DNA of 64,000 nt from Sisyra terminalis. Its lineage: Eukaryota; Arthropoda; Insecta; Neuroptera; Sisyridae. Under the pieces are notes generated by a model. That model ran no database searches. It was given only the letters and a program-made list of their open reading frames with translations, and was not told where the DNA came from. The translations under genes were made by a program, and so were the position numbers. The stretch lies in contig OY292274.1 of NCBI GenBank assembly GCA_958496175.1, positions 2,914,001 to 2,978,000 of the forward strand, in the 5' to 3' direction. Positions 1-10,252 of this stretch are shown here, one piece after another (position 1 is the first letter of the stretch; every line of letters starts with the position of its first letter).

Positions 1-783
1 TATGCATCACCCTTTGCACAAAGAAGCAGCGTTATCGATAATTTCCAAATAGCTCAGAAGACTTTAAACCTAACTTTAATTGATGTACGTCTAGTCTTGA
101 ACCAAACCCAGGAACATTTCGTAACTGTTTACCACGAGCATGTGGAAAATACAAATTCTTGGTTGAAAACTCCGTTAACTGTTTTCATGAATGGCTTCCT
201 TCAAGCTATTTACAAAACCAATAATTTCGTTTCCATTGCAAATACAACACTGAATCATGGATTCTTAACTGTAGTTCCTGCGGTTGGGCGAGCTCAGTCA
301 AAAGCCAACAAGACGATGCTGGCTTTTCAGAAGTGCGCTGCGGAAAAGAAACTCGAATCGGATATTAATTTTGCTGAAGAAATGCAATTGTGTATAACTG
401 AGACACTTACTAATTTCACCATCGAATTTAATTCCTTCTTGGATCACTTAAGTTCGTTTAAGAGTTATTTTCCTGATGCTCTGTATGAACTGTCCAAGTG
501 TTTGGTAATTGACGAATCAATGAAATATTTGGATACAGTATTGAACACGACAAAATGTTTGGGTTGGTTTGAGGACCGAAGATTTTCCCAATTTTACCAA
601 ATTATAAACAAAGGAGACGAGAAAGTTAATAGTTTGGTGGCTTCAACATTCAGATTGCCTACTCAGATCACCAAATGCCAATCAACATATGTCGAGCAGT
701 TCAATGATTTTCTAAAACAAAATAATGCTACTTGTACTGAACCAGTGGTTTCCCCAACCAAACGCTTTTGGGGCTGGTTTTAA
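1..783 (+). CDS. Secreted CX18C glycoprotein, copy 1 (3' part; 5' end outside window)
   Basis: The reading frame is open from the first base, and position 1 corresponds codon for codon to position 5248 in copy 2. This is therefore the last 260 codons of the terminal exon; the signal peptide and exon 1 lie upstream of the window. It carries the same three Cys pairs as copy 2, each spaced C-X18-C, and several N-X-S/T sequons. The sequence is almost identical to copy 2 up to about position 641, with one difference seen (Ser for Asn near residue 10). It then diverges abruptly and ends in a different tail containing a Trp-rich FWGWF terminus. I do not recognise the family. A helical secreted protein of the insect DUF725/TsetseEP kind is a guess from the Cys spacing only. 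It is probably functional, since there is no internal stop and an AATAAA follows. Confidence 0.85.
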   Translation, partial: YASPFAQRSSVIDNFQIAQKTLNLTLIDVRLVLNQTQEHFVTVYHEHVENTNSWLKTPLTVFMNGFLQAIYKTNNFVSIANTTLNHGFLTVVPAVGRAQSKANKTMLAFQKCAAEKKLESDINFAEEMQLCITETLTNFTIEFNSFLDHLSSFKSYFPDALYELSKCLVIDESMKYLDTVLNTTKCLGWFEDRRFSQFYQIINKGDEKVNSLVASTFRLPTQITKCQSTYVEQFNDFLKQNNATCTEPVVSPTKRFWGWF

Positions 784-895
784 AAGACTTCAGAACCACA
801 TTAATTTGTACCAACTATTTTAAATCTCTTGAATTGTATTAAGTATGAATTACAAATCAATCCATAAAAATTAACTACTTTTCATTTAATTGTGA

Positions 896-901
896 AATAA
901 A
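896..901 (+). promoter_or_regulatory. Polyadenylation signal of gene copy 1
   Basis: An AATAAA hexamer lies 113 bases after the stop codon of copy 1, in A+T-rich sequence. The position suits an insect 3' UTR. AATAAA is common by chance in DNA this A+T-rich, so this is a positional call. Confidence 0.5.
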
Positions 902-3600
902 TTCAGGTACCTTCATATACTCATACATATGAAAATGATAAAACTTAGATTTCAGCTTTTTATTAAATTAAAGACATTTCATCTTATTTAGGATCCGTTT
1001 AATGTTTTATTTTCCAAATTCGATACGTTTCGTTACTTGTCTCAACGTCAACATGCATCTATAAAAATTAAATTAATTAGAAAATATGGCAAACATATAT
1101 AAATTACAACATTAAAATATTATTCAATATGTTTATAATTAAATAATGCCTAATAATTTTAAGAGCTATCACAAGTATTTTAAATGATATTCAAACAATA
1201 TTCAATATTAAAAATAAAAAATAATAGACACAATAAAATTAGTTAATGATAATATGAACTTGGATTACAATAACGTTTCAGTTTCAATTTAAACTCATCT
1301 AGTAAAATTACACATTCGCACCTATATGCATTACATGCATAGTAAGTGCCGCCTAATGATTCCAACTAACATCCAACAGGGCGCAATTTTAAACAATTAC
1401 CAAAAATAAAAAAATAAAAATTGATCTTAAAAAACCTGAAATTTCTTCTTTAATTTCATACATTTTAAAAACAATACATAAAACTGAAATTGTGAGAAAA
1501 TCTTTTTATGAATATAATTTATTTAATGACAATATTATCGGTTAAAACCAAAAAAAAAAAACATTTATTTTAATAAAAAAAAATAACAAAAAATATACGT
1601 GGCGTAAAAAATTATTAAATGTTTTTTTAGTTTTCATAACTAGGTTTTGGAACTAGGGTAGGTATAGCAAAATTTTTCAGCGACAGAACACTTGGCGAAT
1701 CTGGAAATTTTGACCGAACACTATGCTTGTTTCTTAGGTTTGGTAATTCATAATAGTAAAAAATATAAATTAAATTTAAAAATAAAAAAAATCAAATAAA
1801 TACATTTTCTGATAATTTGATGATAAAATTGAGAAAAGATTGATTGATAAAATGATTGTGGGCTCTTAATTTACAATTTCTTTTTTTTTCATTTTCGGTA
1901 AAAAATAATAGGTAACACTTGTTAAATATATTTATTGCTGTAGGTACCCAACGTCTATGTCAGTCTATGTACTAAAGATCATCGCTTGCTCCTGACGTTA
2001 TAAACTTCATTAAAGGTTAACAGACGTTCGCCTTTCATTATGAATTAGAATATGATCAATTTTCTAAATTTACTTTAAATTTTTGAGGAATATCTATTTA
2101 GGCTCCGCGAAACACCTATTTTGGATCAACGTAGTTGGGAAAATAGTTTGGGAAACTCTGCTCTAAGCAAATGTATATAAAGATGGCAGAACCTTGGTTT
2201 CTTTTTTCCTTTTTGTCTTTTATACTACAATACTAAAACGACTAAAACCAAAAGATGCGAAAGCATACCAACTTGAACAAAATTTCCCCCATGCATTCCT
2301 ACCAACCCATTTCTAGTACTTGGCTATTTTATACTTTGACCCAATAATTTGATGTAAGATTACAAAAAACTAACGTATCTTATTAACGGGATAAATTGGG
2401 ATAGAACAGCATATTTAGGGGAATTTTCAAGATTTTTTTTACGTATAATGAATTAATGTATTTTGTCGAAATATAAGGATGGTTTATTTATATATTGAAG
2501 AACGTTACAGAAATTTTCCAAATTAAAAAAAAGATTATTGTTTAATATTGAAATAGTTTTCAATATAATAAAATCGTAATTTATTAGTGTTGTAGCATTT
2601 ATGATACAATGTTAATTCAATAATAAAATATATTTCATTATTAAAATAAATAATTTTGAAACTTTTTAAGATTACAATAGAACTTTGTACATAAATCACT
2701 AAAAATCAAAATTAAAAATGTGTTGAGTAAGCAAGAATATAATTTAATTTATATTAAATAATAATTAATAAGGAATGGTAAACTTGACATTTTCAACTTT
2801 TCAATTAAGGGTGCTGAATTAAGTTTACAATTTAAGATATTCTGCACCGACTTCTATAATAAATAAAATTATATATATTTTCTTATTATACACATATTGG
2901 TCATCAGAACTGTGGTCCTTAAAATTATATATAGGAACTATACAAAGCAAAATTTGATCCCATTAGGGCTAGGCCCAAGCATAATAGTTATACAGAACCA
3001 ACATGTGATGAGAGGTACCTTTATGCGAAATGCTACTTATATGATTTTTTTCATAATTAGTTTGTTACATTTTTTTCTGCTAAAAAAACTTGCTACTGTT
3101 TATTAAACCCTATTTTGGATGCCTTTATCTCATGAATTATTAGGTCGAAGTAAAACATTGTCATAAATTTTATTTGTTTTATAGATCTATTCGATTATAT
3201 TTCACACGTTTCGGGAGAATGAAATGTTTTTTTCCTATCTCTCAATTATATATGCAACAAAACTGTCTATCTTTAAAATTGGTTAAAGTGTCTTTTGTAA
3301 AAAATGGTGCTAACATTTGTTATAAGACTATTTTGAAATTTTTAATCCCAGCAGAATAAAATATACTTTTTCGCAAATATCATCCACTTAATCTCGGTAA
3401 CACAGCAAAGCATAAAATCATTTTCTTTCCAGGCTTTTTGGTTTATAATAAAAGCATGTTTTTGAAAAATTACTTTATATTCACTGAAACTAAAAGCCTC
3501 AGAATCATAATTGTAAATTCAGTGTTAATAATATTTCGAAAAAATAAAGCTGTCATCTTTCATGGTAGTCGATAAGCAGATATGACAAAAATACGTTTGG
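902..3600. other. Intergenic DNA between the two gene copies, first part
   Basis: A+T-rich sequence with many homopolymer runs and stops in all frames. The short open frames near 2.9-3.4 kb have no recognisable motif and biased, low-complexity composition. I see no gene, tRNA or recognisable transposon end here. Confidence 0.6.
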
Positions 3601-4280
3601 GAAAGTATCTAGACTTGATAAGCTACTTTTTTACAAAATATCCCGAAGTATAAGTTACTTTGGATATCTAGTTACCCTTAAAAAATACTTTAATTACTTT
3701 TCTTAAGTTACTTCTTATGATATTGAAAAAGTTAATTTTTAGGTACTTTTTATATAATATAGGCACTAAGAATCATAATTTATTAGGTAAAGGAAGTATG
3801 TACATATGTCTAAGCCTTTGTAAACATAACATAGTTAAAAAATAGGTAGATGATTAAGTAGAGAGATAAATGTATATAGAATTTTACAGAACAAAACAAA
3901 AAAAAAACTCTAATTTAAATAGAATAATACATAAAAACATCGAAAGATGGCTACAGCTAATTTGAATAAAATAAAAATGAATCAATTAAAATTTGTCAAA
4001 ACGAAAAATCACAAAATAAACATTATTTTGTTCAAGCAGGTAATCAGGTAATCTATTTATTGTTTACTGTATATTTTTTATATAAAATACTTCTTAGTAT
4101 CTAAGTTACTTGTCGGTATCAAAGTTACTTTTTTAAAACACAAGATACAGTTTTTTTTAAATAAGTATCTAAGAAACTAGTTATTAAACTTTTTGACAAA
4201 AAATAAACGAACTAAGATACATTAACTAAGATACTTTAGTTACAAAGTAACTTAAAAGTAGCTAAGATACTTTAATCTGA
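3601..4280. mobile_element. Candidate hAT-like MITE rich in AAGTATCT/AAGTTACTT motifs
   Basis: The block starts with GAAAGTATCTAGAC and ends with an imperfect inverse, GCTAAGATACTTTAATC. Many direct and inverted copies of short GTATCT and AAGTTACTTT motifs sit near both ends, with a unique centre. This pattern resembles non-autonomous hAT elements of insects with subterminal repeats. I could not find a convincing target-site duplication, so the borders are approximate. Confidence 0.4.
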
Positions 4281-4960
4281 TAGCTCTGTAGATATGTTAT
4301 ACATACTCATAACTATATGTTGTTTCCTTCAACCAATGAAATTGCTGAAAGTAATAAATAGAGTGAAATAAAATAAAATTCATCCGGCCTCCAATTTCTT
4401 TCTTTTTTTAAAATAAAATCAGTGCTCTCTCGTGGCCGTTGTTAGAAATACTCTGCTCAGCTTCATAGTAGACTTAGAGAGAAGAAAAAACATTTTGCAC
4501 AAATAATTTGTGGAAAGGGTACGAGCACTCGGCTAATTGAGGAAAAATGACAATTTGAATTTAACATAGGGCTTTTGGAATACATTTACTCTAGTCATAA
4601 AATCTCAGTACTTTCAACAGTTTGTACAAATTCAAGAAGGTATCATATTTAAATGGTAAGTTATAACCCATTAGCTAAAAGGCAATTTTTATAATTTAAC
4701 ATTTTCATTTATAAACTCCAAACTGCCAAGATGAAAAACTTATTAATTATTAAATCATGGACGAGATTCAAAATGTTAACTAGCTAGAATCTACAGTTCA
4801 TAATTCAAACGCTGTAAAGTATTAAAAAGAAATATAAAAATATTTGTCAATCAAATAATAAAATAATTTTGTAAAACTTATGAAATTTTAGGGTCATAAT
4901 TATTTGGATCTCTTATCGTACAATGATTTCATTTGACTAGGTATTTTCATTCTTTCATTT
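4281..4960. other. Upstream region of gene copy 2
   Basis: No gene is seen. The stretch is A+T-rich and lacks recognisable transposon ends. Regulatory sites for copy 2 would be expected here, but apart from the TATA box at its downstream edge I cannot point to any. Confidence 0.4.
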
Positions 4961-4962
4961 CG

Positions 4963-4970
4963 TATAAATA
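4963..4970 (+). promoter_or_regulatory. TATA box of gene copy 2
   Basis: TATAAATA lies 44 bases before the ATG of copy 2. A possible initiator, ATCACTA, lies about 31 bases downstream around 4994-5000, which would give a 5' UTR of only about 10 bases. The spacing fits a focused RNA polymerase II promoter, as expected for a highly expressed secreted-protein gene. Confidence 0.7.
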
Positions 4971-5006
4971 GCCAGAAAAATGCGGTAAAATTTATCACTA
5001 TTCACA

Positions 5007-6039
5007 ATGGTTTCCTTCATTAAAGTCATTGCTTTACTCCTCGCAGTTTTTGCGGTAAGAACTATTTAATTAAATTTAATATTTGTACTTCTAGGAAAAA
5101 TAATTGTACTTTTTGTTTTTAATTTAGGAAATCAGTCTTGGAGCTAGAAGAAGTTCTGATGGCTCTATCAGAAATATAGAAATAGTATATCAACTGAGTA
5201 AGAATTTGTTGACCGACCCAGAGAACGCGGTTCGTGGATATTACAACTATGCATCACCCTTTGCACAAAGAAGCAACGTTATCGATAATTTCCAAATAGC
5301 TCAGAAGACTTTAAACCTAACTTTAATTGATGTACGTCTAGTCTTGAACCAAACCCAGGAACATTTCGTAACTGTTTACCACGAGCATGTGGAAAATACA
5401 AATTCTTGGTTGAAAACTCCGTTAACTGTTTTCATGAATGGCTTCCTTCAAGCTATTTACAAAACCAATAATTTCGTTTCCATTGCAAATACAACACTGA
5501 ATCATGGATTCTTAACTGTAGTTCCTGCGGTTGGGCGAGCTCAGTCAAAAGCCAACAAGACGATGCTGGCTTTTCAGAAGTGCGCTGCGGAAAAGAAACT
5601 CGAATCGGATATTAATTTTGCTGAAGAAATGCAATTGTGTATAACTGAGACACTTACTAATTTCACCATCGAATTTAATTCCTTCTTGGATCACTTAAGT
5701 TCGTTTAAGAGTTATTTTCCTGATGCTCTGTATGAACTGTCCAAGTGTTTGGTAATTGACGAATCAATGAAATATTTGGATACAGTATTGAACACGACAA
5801 AATGTTTGGGTTGGTTTGAGGACCGAAGATTTTCCCAATTTTACCAAATTATAAACAAAGGAGACGAGAAAGTTAATAGTTTGGTGGCTTCTACATTCAG
5901 ACTGCCTACCAAGATCACCTCATGTCGAACACAATTTGTCGAACAGTTCAATGATTTCCTGGAACAAAATAATGTGACTTGTACTGGATTGGAACGATTC
6001 CGAGGCCAACATGGCGGACGCGTTACGGTCTCGTCTTAA
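5007..6039 (+). CDS. Secreted CX18C glycoprotein, copy 2 (exons 5007-5054 and 5128-6039)
   Basis: Exon 1 encodes a 16-residue signal peptide starting MVSFIKVIALLLAVFA. A phase-0, 73-bp intron (GTAAGA at 5055, TTTAG ending 5127) separates it from the main exon; together they give 319 residues. The ATG was chosen because it follows the TATA box and opens a hydrophobic leader. The mature part has six Cys at about residues 168, 187, 223, 242, 282 and 301, forming three C-X18-C pairs. Seven N-glycosylation sequons are present (NLT, NQT, NTT, NKT, NFT, NTT, NVT). The rest looks helical, with no membrane segment after the leader, so the product is inferred to be an extracellular glycoprotein of unknown function. 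The last residues, from TGLERFRGQ onward, are unrelated to the copy 1 tail and are locally more G+C-rich. It may be a functional variant or a recently altered copy. Confidence 0.85.
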
Positions 6040-6246
6040 AGGACGCCACGGTGTATGTTAATACACCGAATTTTTGTGGGGTGCGAATCGATGAGTAATA
6101 TTATAATTGGCTTCTTCACAACTATCGATATATTTATATAATCATGTACATTTAAAATATAATAAACGGGTGGTGAAAAATTATTATATGGATACAATTT
6201 TTTGTTTTTATTAATATAATATTACGGATTATTAGTTAAGAACATA
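5862..6246 (+). repeat. Source arm of 385-bp inverted duplication (gene 3' end)
   Basis: This interval matches the reverse complement of 21518-21902 without gaps: the paired coordinates always sum to 27764, and I saw no substitutions. It holds the last 59 codons of gene copy 2, its stop and its 3' UTR. It is followed at 6247 by a Helitron 5' end, as is the inverted copy. Confidence 0.9.
6161..6166 (+). promoter_or_regulatory. Possible polyadenylation signal of gene copy 2
   Basis: AATAAA lies 122 bases after the copy 2 stop codon and before the Helitron insertion at 6247. The same sequence is preserved in the inverted duplicate near 21.6 kb. Confidence 0.5.
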
Positions 6247-7485
6247 TCTTTCTATTATTATAAAGAGGAAAGATTTGATTGTTTGTTTGCTTTGAATAGG
6301 CTCCGAAACTACTTGACCGATTTGAAAAATTCTTTCACTGTAGGGAAGCTGCACTATTTCCGGTGAACATAGGCTGTATTAAATTTTTAAAAAAGTTAGG
6401 GATCCATGCTAAAACTGCAATAATGTAGCCCAAGGTCTCTGAAAAAATTACCAAAAAACATTCTTTTATCGCGTGTGCTGCAAAAACTATTGGTTATAGA
6501 ACAAAATAATGTAGTACGATTTTGCAGAACATGTCATTATCTACAAAAAATAGAGCGACAGCATATGTCTAACTATTATAATTATGTCACAATAAGTGTT
6601 TTTTCATTTTAAAAAATATATATAAATGCCACCGCTATAAAAGCTCTTTTATTTATACTTTGGGATTAATCCTTATCAAAATAAATTACTTCATATTTAA
6701 GTTTGCTTCAATGCCATTATATAACTTTTTGAGTTATTCAATTTGAACATTCCATTCGAAAGATATCACAAGTTTAAAAATGTAAGTTATTTGAAAAATG
6801 TCGCATGGTATATTAAGATACAACACAATTACCCACACACGTTAGACTACTTATCATTCCTTAAAAATAATAAGGGAATGTATCCCTTACGTAAAAACTG
6901 AGGGATGAAAAAAAATATTTTACTTTAGACAGGCGAGTTATATATCATTGGAAAGGTCTTTAAAAGTTAGAGAATGATCTGTCTTAATCTTTTTAGTTGA
7001 ACTAATAAAAATCACAGTAATTTTATTTAAAATACAAAAACGTACCTTTTTGAAATATACATGTTTTTACAATTTAAACTAAGTTTATATGAGAAAATGT
7101 TAAGTTAATGAACAATTGAAATTTTGAATTTAATAAGTGTTATTAATAAATAAATAATGAATTAATAATAGGGGAAGTCCGGGCAAAGTGGACACCTTAA
7201 GCTTTAATGACCTATAGCAAGAAAACGTATAGGCATAGAAATAAAACAACTGCTGAGTATGAATAAGTATTCATTATAATTTTTAATATAATCATCAAAA
7301 AATTGGTAACATCAATATTTTACTTAAAATTACCAACAATATTCAAATTGGTACAGCTATCCGCTTTGCCCAACCAACCGGGTAAAGTGGATGGGACCAT
7401 AGGGCAAAGGGAACACATGGTAAATTAAAGAAAAAATACCGAAATCAATGTAAGAAGAATTAAATTAATGATAGATATATAGCTA

Positions 7486-7731
7486 CTTAATTATCAGCAA
7501 ATACGATTGAAGATCGTTTTCCTGTTCGTTGTTAAAAACCTTGCGAAAACGGCCAAGCTGAGCAGTAGAACTACCTTTTTTTCAATGCCTATACAAAGTA
7601 ACATAAGTTAGGCCATATTTTCTTGCTGTCGTTTTCACTGGAATACCAGCATTACAGTCTGCTATCGCAAGCATCATAACATCCTCACTCCATTTGGCTA
7701 GATTAGTTTTCCTTTTATATTTGTAAACCAT
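7486..7731 (-). pseudogene. Pogo transposase N-terminal fragment (psq helix-turn-helix)
   Basis: Read from 7731 on the minus strand, the frame begins MVYKYKRKTNLAKWSE and continues with a typical psq DNA-binding helix-turn-helix containing TTARKYGLTYVTLYRH. An in-frame TGA follows at 7582-7584. Beyond it the same frame continues through FNNEQENDLQSYLL, which resembles the start of the second (CENP-B-type) helix-turn-helix, to another stop at 7483-7485. The catalytic DDE domain is absent. The protein would have bound the element's own ends; this copy is dead. Confidence 0.85.
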
Positions 7732-7796
7732 CTATAGCATTATAAATGAAAGCCATTGATCAGAAAGCCTACCAGGTAAATTGAAATTACTATACA

Positions 7797-7824
7797 GGCA
7801 AAGTGGATACGTATCCACTTTGCC
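7797..7824. repeat. 28-bp perfect palindrome inside the pogo element
   Basis: Each half reads GGCAAAGTGGATAC and its exact complement, meeting at 7810/7811. The half-site is the same motif that recurs elsewhere in the element and resembles its terminal GGGCAAAG. Confidence 0.95.
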
Positions 7825-9573
7825 CGTATTCTCTTTGCCCAATAGGTACTTGGTGCACCAAACCTAACCTACAACCAAATCCAAAAACAATATCTCCATA
7901 AAACTTGCAGTAATTCAACAAGAAAGCATACACTTTAAAAATACAAACAAGGCAAAACAGTAACATCACATATCCATGAGTAATTATGAAAATACTTACC
8001 TTGAAATATCGCAACAAAGTATCACTTATTTATTTTAACTATTTCTTTGTCCAACGACGGGTTACCTTACGCTAGCTCTGTTTGTTTACGATTGAGGAAT
8101 GGAGGACGTATCACGTAGCTTACGACAGGCAAATTTGCTCGAGCCATTTCGAAATATTGTAGGATATTCGCTTTGCCCGGGCTATTCGCTATGCCCGGAC
8201 TTCCCCTAAGTGTCTGTTTTTTTATATCATTTTGATAACAGCATTTTAAATAACGTCGTTTCACTTAATTAGTATGAAAAATTGTGTAGTAGGTACTTAT
8301 ACTAAATAACAAAGAGGCGGTTTTAATTTTTGTATGTTTTTCAACAATCAAACTTTTTAAAATCCAATTTTTTGAACCAATGATTGTGACCTGGAGCAAT
8401 TATATATTTTGCTGAAAAGCATTAAGGGAGCAATTTTTTGTCATATTTCATTATCATCAATAAATAAATAAAATCTTCCATACTAACTTTTCTACGGTTT
8501 TTAAAACAATTTTAAAACCAATTATTGTTATTGAATATAAATAAAATATTCGATTTTACTTCCACGCTTTCCACCTATTTCCAACAATTTTGTATGTACA
8601 ACATCCAAATGTGCGAAATCGAATTGCGTTTTAATCATAATTAAAATAAAGAAGGTCATATTTTTTTTCGTTTTACATCGTTTTACATTTTCAAATATAA
8701 ATGCATATTTGTGTCGATGAAATTTGGAAAGTGTTTTCTTTATAGGATGCCGTTATATAATAAGACAGGGTTTTCGATAATTCCACCCCTAAAATAGTGA
8801 AAAAGGGTGGCTAAGTTTGTACAGCATAACGTTTAATAAACAATCGAAATTTCAAAATTCATAATCAAAGTCCGTTAAAGGAAAAACGTTATACCTGCTT
8901 AATATAAAATAAACTTGGTTTATTATTAGAAACAAATATTTGGGGTCTGCTTAAAAATTTAAACTGATAAATATATCTGAAAAAGGTTAAGTTAAGTTTA
9001 TAAGTGAGGTTTAAGTTTTTGGCTTTTACATATTGTAAACCGGAAAATCTGAAATAATTACATTAGTGAGCGAGTACTCCTTGAAATTCGGCGAACTAAA
9101 AGAAAATACCGACATTTTTACCGTAAGCCATAATGATAAAAGAGTTTTAAAATGCACTTCCAGAACAAAGGGCATACGCCAAATCGTGTATAGTGAACTC
9201 TAAACTATCCAATATGGTTTAATTATATAGTTGAAATTCAGATATTTTAATAATAAGTTTATAGATACATAATAATTATACTTTATTATGGAAGAACTGG
9301 GTTTCGTGCCATTGTACAAATTTCAATTTCGCGGTTGTGTTGTACATTGCAATAGTGTAATAGTTTTTGGAAAAAGGTTCATTCGGGAATCGAAACAGTG
9401 AGATTGAATTTTTACTATGATTCAAAAATCTAGATCCTTAACTTCAGTTATTTTGACGCGAGTATTTTGATAACTTTCGAGTTTTTTACTCATAATTAAG
9501 ACCGACTTTATTCAACTTGGCGATATTTTTTATTTATGTATAGATGCTGATTGATCTACGGATTATTTGGTTC

Positions 9574-9593
9574 ACGGTAGGTATACCTACCGT
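9574..9593. repeat. 20-bp palindrome near the Helitron 3' end
   Basis: ACGGTAGGTATACCTACCGT is a perfect palindrome 270 bases before the 3' end of H1. The related copies keep it with small changes near 14.37, 18.68 and 51.47 kb, at a similar distance from their 3' ends. Conservation as a palindrome suggests a structural role in the family. Confidence 0.85.
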
Positions 9594-9863
9594 AGGTATA
9601 CGCAATAAACATACTCTTTTTAGATATTTATAAATATTTTTTGAAAATTAATTGATTATTACATAGAACTATTTTCTTCTTGCAACAGTTTATTAAATAT
9701 GTCTTTTTCAAGTCGACAAAATAATGTTTTTAAGTATGGTTATGTTTTTCGTAAAAGAAATAAGAAAAATAAAATTTTTCATATACCACTACAAATAGCA
9801 AATTTGAAAAGAAAATATAATCTACACCTACGTTACGCAGACGAAGTCGCGGGGATCAGCTAG

Positions 9864-10252
9864 TTCTTTAGTAAAATTGTTAACATAAAATTAAACCGAT
9901 AAAAAGAGAACTGAAGGACGTAAAAGTTTGTTAACGTTTTAATAACTGAGCTCCTAAACAAATGTAGGTACATAACTTAAGTGATAAGAATCTATAGTTC
10001 CCTATGGTCTTTATAATCCAATTCTAAAACCAAAACTAAAAATATTGACGTAAAAAATATCGTCGTTTCATTACTTCGATGGAAGATAAATCGCTTAAAT
10101 CGCTTTACAGTAGCATTACAAAACAAAAACCAATTGATATAAACTAAATCCTAACATCCTACTAAAGTAGGATGATATTGAGAACATTGACTAACAGCGA
10201 TCTCTGCTACATGAAATTATCAATTAATGATATAGCATATTTAGTTAAAACT
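9864..10252. other. Unassigned stretch between Helitron H1 and a hAT relic
   Basis: No open frame, RNA gene or transposon end could be recognised in these A+T-rich bases. Confidence 0.5.

Larger units (their letters stand above)
7171..8206 (-). mobile_element. Pogo/Tigger-type DNA transposon, internally deleted
   Basis: Inverted termini GGGGAAGTCCGGGCA are flanked by TA at 7169-7170 and 8207-8208, the target duplication of Tc1/mariner/pogo elements. At 1,036 bp it is too short for a full transposase, but it keeps a minus-strand N-terminal fragment (7486-7731). Motifs of the form GGCAAAGTGGAT recur inside near 7376, 7401, 7797 and 7836, which may be iterated transposase sites. It is inserted in Helitron H1, so it is younger than that copy. 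Confidence 0.88.
6247..9863 (+). mobile_element. Non-autonomous Helitron H1 (interrupted by a pogo element)
   Basis: The 5' end is TCTTTCTATTATTATAAAG after an A, and the 3' end is GGGGATCAGCTAG before a T. This matches the Helitron rule of A|TC...CTRR|T with no target duplication. Four further copies in the window share ends or interior (14.1, 18.4, 30.4 and 49.2 kb). No Rep/helicase frame remains. The copy is enlarged by a 1,036-bp pogo-type element at 7171-8206. Its first 650 bases match, in inverted orientation, the copies near 18.8-19.3 and 20.97-21.5 kb. Confidence 0.82.
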
